A stretch of DNA of 64,000 nucleotides from an uncultured Saprospiraceae bacterium. Lineage in GTDB: Bacteria; Bacteroidota; Bacteroidia; Chitinophagales; Saprospiraceae. The stretch's first letter is position 1; each line of letters starts with the position of its first letter. The notes below the pieces were generated by a model, which saw nothing but the letters and a program-made list of their open reading frames with translations, was not told the origin of the DNA and ran no database searches. Position numbers and translations under genes: made by a program. Shown piece after piece: positions 44,855-51,267 of the stretch. The stretch lies in assembly GCA_938028705.1 (NCBI GenBank), contig CALIZI010000050.1:1-64000 (forward strand), written 5' to 3'.

Positions 44855-45349
44855 TCAAATAATCACAATCTCTGCCTGAATATCCAACCGAAATCCGGTA
44901 CTTCTGAAAAAAGCCAAGCCCTCCTCGTTGTCTATGTGTGCAAATTTCCTATGTTTTTTATTACAGGCAAAAGCCTTCTTCAATTTATATTGGCTGATGT
45001 CGTGGTTATCCGACAAAAAATCAATCGTGGAGCGTAACTGTTCTTTTGCCTGCGTTTGCCAACTTGCCCTTTGGTTCTTCAATTCAATGAGATATAAATG
45101 CCGTTCTGTGGTCAGCATGGCATCACATCTTCCTCTGTCTTTAAATTCGTGGTCTTGCAAGACACACTTATCTATTGCGGTAAAAACGACTTCGAGTGCC
45201 TCGTCATTTTTAACTGTTGCAATCCATTCTTCTTCGGGTGCTGTTGTTTTTGGAAATGCAGGTGTGTTGTCTTCATTATCGCATAAACCAAATCGCTTTT
45301 CGGTGATTGGAGGAGATTGACAAGCCGGATTAAAGAAGTTCAGGTTCAT
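44855..45349 (-). CDS. PD-(D/E)XK-type nuclease partner of the ATPase
   Basis: 164 residues. RGRCDAMLTTERHLYLIELK (about residues 72-91) holds a D-x(n)-E-x-K site of restriction-type nucleases. EALEVVFTAIDKCVLQ precedes it. No other domain. Its ATG overlaps the ATPase stop by four bases (ATGA), so the two are translationally coupled, ATPase first. Together they resemble ATPase+nuclease defence pairs such as Septu, though here the nuclease is not HNH. Confidence 0.72.
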   Translation of the reverse strand: MNLNFFNPACQSPPITEKRFGLCDNEDNTPAFPKTTAPEEEWIATVKNDEALEVVFTAIDKCVLQDHEFKDRGRCDAMLTTERHLYLIELKNQRASWQTQAKEQLRSTIDFLSDNHDISQYKLKKAFACNKKHRKFAHIDNEEGLAFFRSTGFRLDIQAEIVII

Positions 45350-46593
45350 AGTGATTGTTCTATTTCCAAAAGCTCATCAAATATTTTATTACCGTCTTTT
45401 AATGATTCGTTCAAATAATTTTTATCCGAAGGAATACCATAAGGACTTGGAAGTTTATGTATCATTCCGGTATGTTCATCTAATTGATATGCAGCGACTT
45501 CAGAAGAAAATATTAATGATTTTCGATTAATAATTTTTTCAATTCTTTCTATGAATTTAGCGGGATTATCTTTTTCGCTTTCTATTTTTTTACTCAAATA
45601 TCCAGCTTGAATGGCAATACTCAGGTAATTGACCAAATAAGGACTGTGCGTGGTCATAATTAATTTATTACCTTCGCTCATGTTGTTGTATTCCAACAGC
45701 TTTTTCAACATTTCCCATTGAGAAGACGGGAATAAATTTTGTTCGGGTTCTTCCACAATATTGATAAAAGCACTTTTGTTGAATTGTTTGGAAAGTGTAG
45801 AAATGGCAATCCGTTTTTGGTCATCTGTAAGATGCTTGTCACTCCATATAGATGCTACATTTTTTCTGAACCTTTCGAGTTCTTCACTACTTACCGGCTC
45901 TTTATTATCACTTTGTTTTTTTACGGAATTTGTCAAAAACCAAGATACCAAATACATCGGTACGGCAGATTGAAACCCGCTGGATGCTTCGGTGAGTTTT
46001 AATTTATAGCTATTGCCTATCAGATTGACAGTGTCATTGAGTTTATCATAATTCACGCCGACACCTTGTACGGGCAAATCCATAATGCCCTTGATTTCAC
46101 TTTTTGCATAGTCATACTCTGTTACAAATTCGACCAGTGAATCGGACACCAATTTCAGCGCACTTACATTTTTGACATTTGCGATAAAATTCCTTTCGGC
46201 AGGCACGTACATGATTTGTGGTAGCGGATAATCGTCATAATTATCAGCCGTTTTTATCGTTAATTTTCCGTTTTTATAGGTCAAATGAAAAGCCTCGCCC
46301 TCGTACTCAATTTCGGTAATTTCTTTTTTTCCTTTTTTAATAAAATAGTTTTCAATGCGATGATAGGATAAATATTGGTTTTTGAATCGCCCGTTTCGTT
46401 CAAAGTGTTTGATGTCATAATCACCTCTTCGGAGTGCTTTTTCTATCCACATCAAAGTCGAAATCAATTTGGCAACCGTACTTTTGCCACTGCCTTGATT
46501 CCCGATGAATACGGTTACTTTTTTTATATCAATCCAATCCTCTCCCACACCGTTTTGTATCGGTCCGAAATGTTTTACTTTTATTCTACTCAT
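45346..46593 (-). CDS. AAA_21/SMC-like ATPase of an ATPase+nuclease pair
   Basis: 415 residues. Walker A VTVFIGNQGSGKSTVAKLIS (about residue 26), signature region LTEASSGFQSAVPMYLVSWF (about 210), Walker B FINIVEEPEQNLFPSSQW (about 280) and His switch LIMTTHSPYLVNYL (about 310). A defence-type small SMC-like ATPase rather than a transporter. The only unit of the island on the minus strand; the R copies on both sides keep plus orientation. No consensus promoter was found directly upstream of ATG 46593. Confidence 0.82.
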   Translation of the reverse strand: MSRIKVKHFGPIQNGVGEDWIDIKKVTVFIGNQGSGKSTVAKLISTLMWIEKALRRGDYDIKHFERNGRFKNQYLSYHRIENYFIKKGKKEITEIEYEGEAFHLTYKNGKLTIKTADNYDDYPLPQIMYVPAERNFIANVKNVSALKLVSDSLVEFVTEYDYAKSEIKGIMDLPVQGVGVNYDKLNDTVNLIGNSYKLKLTEASSGFQSAVPMYLVSWFLTNSVKKQSDNKEPVSSEELERFRKNVASIWSDKHLTDDQKRIAISTLSKQFNKSAFINIVEEPEQNLFPSSQWEMLKKLLEYNNMSEGNKLIMTTHSPYLVNYLSIAIQAGYLSKKIESEKDNPAKFIERIEKIINRKSLIFSSEVAAYQLDEHTGMIHKLPSPYGIPSDKNYLNESLKDGNKIFDELLEIEQSL

Positions 46594-46731
46594 GTTTTGT
46601 TGAATTGTCTGAAAATCGCGTGTAAAGATAGGAATTTATATGATTAATGTAGTTAGCTTTTATCCGTATATACTCACTTACGAAGTCACGACGTAAGATG
46701 ATTGGCATAAACCGGTAGCATCTTATCCAGC

Positions 46732-46815
46732 TATTTTGAAAAATAACGAATATGACTTACCTTCGCACAGGGGAGCGATAGCTTTGAAGGAACAGGCTTG
46801 CTGATAGATACTTTT
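46732..46815 (+). repeat. Repeat R5
   Basis: TTTG (46735-46738)-N19-TACCTTCG (46758-46765), mini-ORF MTYLRTGER, leader to GATAGATACTTTTCAG. The upstream block seen in R2, R6 and R7 is missing; 46594-46731 instead holds unrelated AT-rich sequence with a CGAAGTCACGACGTAAGATG stretch. It faces the Uma2 gene. Confidence 0.85.
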
Positions 46816-46909
46816 CAGTTTTGCATAGATATGGAAAAATATATATAAGTGTATTAGTCTGTTTTGATTTTTGGGAATAAACCCTTAAATTACACAAAAA
46901 ATAGATAGC

Positions 46910-47476
46910 ATGACAGCAACAGCACCGATAACGAAAGAATTTTTGCTGACCATTGACGATTACTACAAAATGGCAGAGGTCGGGATTATCCCACATGATG
47001 CACGGGTAGAGTTGATTAATGGTAAAATACGATATATGAGTCCGATACACAGTCCACACGCACACATGACGGGCGAATGTGACGATGAACTCCATTACCA
47101 ACTCAGAGGGAAAGCGGTCATTCGGTGCCAAGCTCCGATACTCATTCCTGACGTTTCCTCGCCCGAACCGGACTTGGCAGTCGTAAAACTTCCCAAAAAA
47201 ACATATAAAAAACGACATCCCAAACCCGAAGATATTTACCTACTTATTGAAGTTGCGGAATCTTCATTTGAGTACGATACAGGAGAAAAATTACAAATGT
47301 ACGCCCTCGCAGGCATCCCCGAATATTGGGTAATAAATTTGAATGACTACAAAATCCATGTCTATCGTCAGCCCGACGGAGACAAGTATTTATTTGAGGA
47401 AATTATTGATGAAAATGGTATAGCGACATGCGAAACCATTGATTTTCAATTAAATGCAAAAGATATTTTCGGATAA
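46910..47476 (+). CDS. Uma2 family endonuclease
   Basis: 188 residues. VELINGKIRYMSPIHSPHAH (about 35-54), SSPEPDLAVVK (Asp, about 83) and DIYLLIEVAESSFEYDTGEK (Glu, about 106) with GIPEYWVINL are Uma2 hallmarks, a PD-(D/E)XK family abundant in cyanobacteria and some Bacteroidota. Function in cells is not known; they often travel in mobile or TA-like settings. It is preceded by R5 and followed by a perfect 36-base palindrome. Confidence 0.9.
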   Translation: MTATAPITKEFLLTIDDYYKMAEVGIIPHDARVELINGKIRYMSPIHSPHAHMTGECDDELHYQLRGKAVIRCQAPILIPDVSSPEPDLAVVKLPKKTYKKRHPKPEDIYLLIEVAESSFEYDTGEKLQMYALAGIPEYWVINLNDYKIHVYRQPDGDKYLFEEIIDENGIATCETIDFQLNAKDIFG

Positions 47477-47486
47477 AAAAAATACC

Positions 47487-47522
47487 ATACGTAGGGACAA
47501 GGCATGCCTTGTCCCTACGTAT
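47487..47522. repeat. Perfect 36-bp palindrome (CGTAGGGACAAGGC)
   Basis: ATACGTAGGGACAAGGCA and its exact mirror complement, with no loop bases, 10 bases after the Uma2 stop. An A-rich tract precedes it. Terminator or a dispersed palindrome. Confidence 0.85.
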
Positions 47523-47594
47523 GACGGCATAACGAACAAAATCATAGAGCTACAAAACTCGACCATTACGATTTGAATATAAAGCAAATAAAAT

Positions 47595-47744
47595 ATGAAT
47601 TACAAAATCTCATTTCGGGAAAGAGCGGCGCAAGCTATGATGCGCTTATCCAAACAGCCGCCGATCACCTTAGAACAGGCAAGAGAACAAGTCCAATGGC
47701 TGAAGAAAAACACCAAAACAAAGCACAAGAAACAGCGGGATTAA
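47595..47744 (+). CDS. Small basic ORF downstream of uma2
   Basis: 49 residues from ATG 47595: MNYKISFRERAAQAMMRLSK at the start and a Lys-rich end (KKNTKTKHKKQRD). The frame is helix-prone and basic. It sits in the Uma2 unit just before R6. Not recognised; a fragment of a larger gene or a small antitoxin-like protein. An overlapping frame at 47573-47839 runs into R6 and is not credible. Confidence 0.4.
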   Translation: MNYKISFRERAAQAMMRLSKQPPITLEQAREQVQWLKKNTKTKHKKQRD

Positions 47745-47758
47745 TTGATTTTGCGAAA

Positions 47759-47898
47759 GCTAATCCCCATAGCGCGGCACTCCCAGTCCGCGCCGCACCT
47801 ACTCGCCATACCTACCACCACAGATATTTTGAAAAATAACGAATATGACTTATCTTCGTGCAGGTGAGGGATAGCTTTGAAGGAATGGGCTTGCTCAT
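47759..47898 (+). repeat. Repeat R6
   Basis: Block GCTAATCCC ... GCGCCGCACCTACTCGCCAT, promoter TTTG (47828-47831)-N19-TATCTTCG (47851-47858), mini-ORF MTYLRAGEG, leader GATAGCTTTGAAGGAATGGG, then divergence. The hairpin seen in R2 and R7 is deleted. Confidence 0.85.
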
Positions 47899-47924
47899 GG
47901 CAAAAAAATTCAACAATCCAAATT

Positions 47925-47952
47925 TTAATTACCCCGAATTCGGGGTAATTAA
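47925..47952. repeat. Perfect 28-bp palindrome
   Basis: TTAATTACCCCGAATTCGGG and on to 47952, a perfect palindrome in the leader of the second Mrr unit. About 40 bases on is an imperfect stem TTTTAAAGTGGTC / GACCATTTTAAAA (47992-48021). A possible operator or RNA structure. Confidence 0.7.
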
Positions 47953-48096
47953 CGCAGAGGCAGGAGTAAATCGGTTCATAATGTCTGCCAATTTTAAAGT
48001 GGTCGAATTTGACCATTTTAAAAATTGAAATTAGCGGCAACTACAACATTCCGTCAAAAAAATTTGTATCTTGCAAAAAGACATCAATCAAATCAA

Positions 48097-48591
48097 ATGA
48101 AAAATTTATCTTTCAGTGAAATAAACGATGGCGACCACTTTGAAGATTTGGTCGCTGCATACTTCAGAGATTTGATAAATGATAATGATTCAAAAATTAT
48201 TAAAGTTGAGGTAAAAAAATCGGGGGTTGGAACAGACGGAGGAGTAGATATATTGGTGGAGTACCTTTTTACAGACGACATAAAAACATTCAAACGGCGG
48301 TGGGTGGTTCAGTGTAAATTTCTGAATGAAAATATCTCACCAAGTAAAATCAATTCTGTCAATATCCCAACTTTGATAAATTCGCGTGGTGCAAACGGAT
48401 ATTTGTTAGTTTGCAAGAAAAAACCAACCTCCAAACTAACAGATTTGTTTGAGAAATTGAATGAAAATTGCGATAGAAGATACCAATACATTTGCTGGGA
48501 TGGTTTAGAATTTCTGAGTAAAGTCAGACATAGACCAAATCTGCACGATGATTTTTTTCCAATTTACTCTACGACACAAAAAAGTAGTTGA
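48097..48591 (+). CDS. Mrr-like PD-(D/E)XK nuclease, system copy 2
   Basis: 164 residues from ATG 48097, the same length as copy 1. FEDLVAAYF, GTDGGVDILVE (Asp, about residue 48) and RWVVQCKFLNE (Q-x-K, about 70), then VNIPTLINSRGANGYLLVCK, all align with the gene at 41548. Overall similarity is moderate, so the duplication is old or the two were acquired separately. The TIR-like partner starts 2 bases after its stop, tighter than in copy 1. Confidence 0.82.
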   Translation: MKNLSFSEINDGDHFEDLVAAYFRDLINDNDSKIIKVEVKKSGVGTDGGVDILVEYLFTDDIKTFKRRWVVQCKFLNENISPSKINSVNIPTLINSRGANGYLLVCKKKPTSKLTDLFEKLNENCDRRYQYICWDGLEFLSKVRHRPNLHDDFFPIYSTTQKSS

Positions 48592-48593
48592 AC

Positions 48594-49085
48594 ATGAAAG
48601 CATTCTTATCATATTCATTAATACAGAGCGACTTATATCTCATCAGTTTACTCTCGCGGGAATTGCTCAATGTCGGTGTAACTTCCAAAGGAACGGTCTA
48701 TTCATCCGACCCAAGTGAGGAGTTGGTCACAATCACTAATTACAACATCAGAACCTGCGATTTATTTATTGGTATGCTCACCGGCGACGGAAGTATCCAC
48801 CAAAATGCAATGGTTTATCAAGAATGGGAAATTGCCATTCATTTCAATAAATCAAGAATTTTCTTAATTGAAGATACGGTGGATATCCCCGCCGAGTTTA
48901 CCGAGCCTTACCTGATTTATAATAGATATAATCCGAATCAGGTATTGCAACAATTACGAAATTTTGTACAAGAAAAAGAAACAGAAAAAAGGAATAAAAA
49001 TAATTTAGCCCTAATCGTAGGAGGCGCAGCTTTGATTGAATTAATGACGCATCTTTCAAAGCAAGAAAGTAAAGCCTACGGCTAA
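48594..49085 (+). CDS. TIR-like partner protein, system copy 2
   Basis: 163 residues. MKAFLSYSLIQSDLYLISLL is a good TIR start (FLSYS plus Asp), with RTCDLFIGMLTGDGS and MVYQEWEIAIHFNKSRIFLI, where the Glu after Gln sits at the catalytic position of TIR NADases. It ends in the same hydrophobic helix as copy 1 (NLALIVGGAALIELMTHLSK). Better conserved than copy 1. NAD cleavage on sensing infection would be the usual role (inference). An upstream TTG (48588) is possible as start. Confidence 0.68.
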   Translation: MKAFLSYSLIQSDLYLISLLSRELLNVGVTSKGTVYSSDPSEELVTITNYNIRTCDLFIGMLTGDGSIHQNAMVYQEWEIAIHFNKSRIFLIEDTVDIPAEFTEPYLIYNRYNPNQVLQQLRNFVQEKETEKRNKNNLALIVGGAALIELMTHLSKQESKAYG

Positions 49086-49256
49086 TCCCGTAGCGCAGCA
49101 CTCTTGTGCCGACGAATGACGGCATCCAGTCCGCGCCGCACCTACTCGCCATACATACCACCACAGATATTTTGAAAAATAACGAATATGACTTACCTTC
49201 GCACAGGTAAGCAATAGCTTTGAAGGAACAGACTTGCTGATAGATACTTTTTAGAA
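49081..49256 (+). repeat. Repeat R7 (full length)
   Basis: The most complete copy: GCTAATCCCGTAGCGCAGCA, hairpin TGCCGACGAATGACGGCA, CCGCGCCGCACCTACTCGCC, promoter TTTG (49171-49174)-N19-TACCTTCG (49194-49201), mini-ORF MTYLRTGKQ, leader ending GATACTTTTTAGA. It precedes the reverse transcriptase gene by 50 bases. Confidence 0.88.
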
Positions 49257-49305
49257 TTTAAAATATATAAAAATTTGTCTCTATGTATTTTGAAGTTAGT
49301 CTTTA

Positions 49306-50577
49306 TTGAGAAAAAATAAAAAACCATTGGAGACAGAGAATACCTTACTGGATAAAATATCATCAATTGATGCACTGAGGAATGCTTGGGTTCAACTAAA
49401 TAAAGAGAATGAAGATTCTCGTGGACTATCAGGAATTACAATTAGAGATTTTTCCAACTCATTAGAATCCAATTTGCGACAATTAAGCGAAGATATTAAA
49501 AATGGATCTTTCAAATTTATGCCAACGAGAGCGGCAATAATAAAAAAAGATAATGGCAAATTCAGACCATTACAGATTCCGGAGGTGAGAGATAGAGTTG
49601 TTTTAAAATCGTTAGCAATTTTACTTGAAGAAGAATTAAAAGACATTTTATCTATTAGTGAAGGTGTTAGTTATGCGTACCAGAAAGGTAAAGGGGTTAG
49701 AGAAGCGGTGTTGACAATGAAGTCGGAATTCCAAAATGGGGGTAAGGTAATTTTAAAGGCAGACATAATTAACTTTTTCGAGGAGGTCAATAAGGATAAA
49801 TTACTTGAACAATTTGTCTATCCAACTATTTCTGATAAGTCAGTCAAATATTTGATAAATGGAGCTATGAATCAAAAATTAAAAGGACTGAATAGAATCA
49901 AAAAAGAATATAGAAATCTTTTTAAAAATGCCGGAATAGGAATTCCACAAGGGAATCCGCTTTCTCCCTTGTTATCAAATGTGTATCTAACTGATTTTGA
50001 TTCTTATCTAAAAGATTTAGGTTATTCATTGATAAGATACGCAGATGATTTCATTGTAATATTTAATTCGGAAAAACAAGCTTTAGAAGGGTATAAGAAA
50101 ATATGCACCTTTCTTGATGAAAGGTTTAAACTGAAAATTCATCCCCTGAATGAAGGAAATGGTAAAACACAAATAATTAATCCTCAAGAAAAAGAAGTGT
50201 CTTTTTTATCCATAAGATTTGACGGAATCAATATATATCCCAGTAAAGATTCCTTGGGAATATTGAAAGGGAGAATCAGGTCAATTGTTAAAAAAGGAGA
50301 ATTAAATAACCAGATGTTTGATGAAATATATGGAACAATTGAAAAATGGATTGCAATTTATTCTTATCTGGACATTGAAAGATACTTTAAAACAGTTGAT
50401 TCCTTTTTGATTACTCAATTGGTTAAAAAATTTGGGAAAAAATATTACAAAACAACTAAGTGTAAAGACTTGGCTCAAAATAGAAGAGAGAAGCAATATG
50501 ATAAAAGTAAATCAAGTTTTTGGAGAAATCCTAACTTGAAAAAAATATTACCAAATTTCATACGAAGAAAAAAATAA
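49306..50577 (+). CDS. Reverse transcriptase of a defence-type module
   Basis: 423 residues. RT motifs in order: FRPLQIPEVRDRVVLKSLAI (about residue 86), VILKADIINFFEEV (catalytic Asp, about 150), GIPQGNPLSPLLSNVYL (about 212), LIRYADDFIVIF (YADD, about 245) and an FLSIRFDGI block (about 300). A 100-residue basic C-terminal part follows; no maturase, HNH or integrase domain. TTG 49306 is the only plausible start before motif 1. The next gene, 8 bases on, encodes a caspase-like protein. Group II-like or unknown-group RT; not an intron, since no flanking ribozyme is seen. Confidence 0.88.
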   Translation: MRKNKKPLETENTLLDKISSIDALRNAWVQLNKENEDSRGLSGITIRDFSNSLESNLRQLSEDIKNGSFKFMPTRAAIIKKDNGKFRPLQIPEVRDRVVLKSLAILLEEELKDILSISEGVSYAYQKGKGVREAVLTMKSEFQNGGKVILKADIINFFEEVNKDKLLEQFVYPTISDKSVKYLINGAMNQKLKGLNRIKKEYRNLFKNAGIGIPQGNPLSPLLSNVYLTDFDSYLKDLGYSLIRYADDFIVIFNSEKQALEGYKKICTFLDERFKLKIHPLNEGNGKTQIINPQEKEVSFLSIRFDGINIYPSKDSLGILKGRIRSIVKKGELNNQMFDEIYGTIEKWIAIYSYLDIERYFKTVDSFLITQLVKKFGKKYYKTTKCKDLAQNRREKQYDKSKSSFWRNPNLKKILPNFIRRKK

Positions 50578-50585
50578 AAAGATAT

Positions 50586-51155
50586 ATGAAGGAACTTTTA
50601 ATTCTGCGAATAACCAAAGATGTACCAGACGAATCAGTAGCGGAGATGTATTATCATTCAAAACACTATGGTATAAATCCAACAATTGAAGATGTTTCCA
50701 ATATTGGAGAATTAGAAACAGTATTAACTGGTAACAAATATGATTACATCTACTTTGCTGGTCACGGAGATGAAACATGTTTTTCAGATAATAAACTATT
50801 TACTACATCTTGGTCAACGATAGGAGAAATAATTTGCAGAACTGATTGCTTAAATCCTGATTCGATTGTTATGCTATATTGCTGTAAAGGTGGAATCAAT
50901 ACCGTTGCTTATCAGTTAATAGCTGAATGTGACAAAATATCATATATATGTGGAGCTAAACAAAATATGAGAAATATTGATTTGATAATTGGATTTAACG
51001 TCTTTATGTATTCAATAGAATCTCGAAATATTGATCCGGTAATTGCAGCTCAAAAATCTGTAGCGGCGACTGATATTCGATTTGAATGTTTTGATAGAAT
51101 TAGTGTAGAATGCAATCCGCACTATCATCAAAACTATTGTAAAACTTGTGCGTAA
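50586..51155 (+). CDS. Caspase/CHAT-like protease partner of the RT
   Basis: 189 residues. KYDYIYFAGHGDETCFSDNK (His in AGHG, about residue 59) and DSIVMLYCCKGGINTVAYQL (Cys in CCKGG, about 100) form a caspase-type His-Cys pair in the spacing seen in CHAT and related clan CD peptidases. The rest (SYICGAKQNM, AAQKSVAATDIRFE) fits the same fold. Small for a CHAT protein and without sensor repeats, so it probably relies on the RT as sensor. Adjacent to the RT with 8 bases between them. Protease assignment is by motif only. Confidence 0.65.
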   Translation: MKELLILRITKDVPDESVAEMYYHSKHYGINPTIEDVSNIGELETVLTGNKYDYIYFAGHGDETCFSDNKLFTTSWSTIGEIICRTDCLNPDSIVMLYCCKGGINTVAYQLIAECDKISYICGAKQNMRNIDLIIGFNVFMYSIESRNIDPVIAAQKSVAATDIRFECFDRISVECNPHYHQNYCKTCA

Positions 51156-51267
51156 TATGGGTGAAAATGATAACGACAGAATAATCTTAATCACTATATT
51201 TACACTAATAATTCTTCAAATCGAAACCAATTTCCAATTCAAAATCGGCTAAAATTTTGTGCCTCCC

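Larger units (their letters stand above)
41443..51155. mobile_element. Defence-like cassette island splitting gltB and gltD
   Basis: Seven units separated by copies of one intergenic repeat (R1-R7), every copy on the plus strand. Contents: Mrr+TIR-like, amber-interrupted gene, Rpn plus derivative, reversed ATPase+nuclease, Uma2 plus small ORF, second Mrr+TIR-like, reverse transcriptase+CHAT-like. No integrase, transposase or tRNA is seen. Exact borders are not certain: R1 marks the left, and the last gene stop the right. Confidence 0.7.

Noticed and set aside
47573-47839. 88-codon frame extending into R6
   Set aside because: No proper start codon, and its last third is repeat sequence. The 49-codon frame in another phase is a better candidate.
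42540-49256. R repeats as a CRISPR array
   Set aside because: Spacers are whole genes of different size and the repeats are 40-170 bases; no cas genes.
42540-49256. R repeats as integron attC sites
   Set aside because: They lack the attC inverted core sites and carry promoter boxes; no integron integrase is seen. Cassette behaviour is similar, but the mechanism is likely different.
49087-49305. Retron msr-msd RNA upstream of the RT
   Set aside because: The region is mostly repeat R7, shared with six other places, and I could not find the paired a1/a2 ends or a branching G context.
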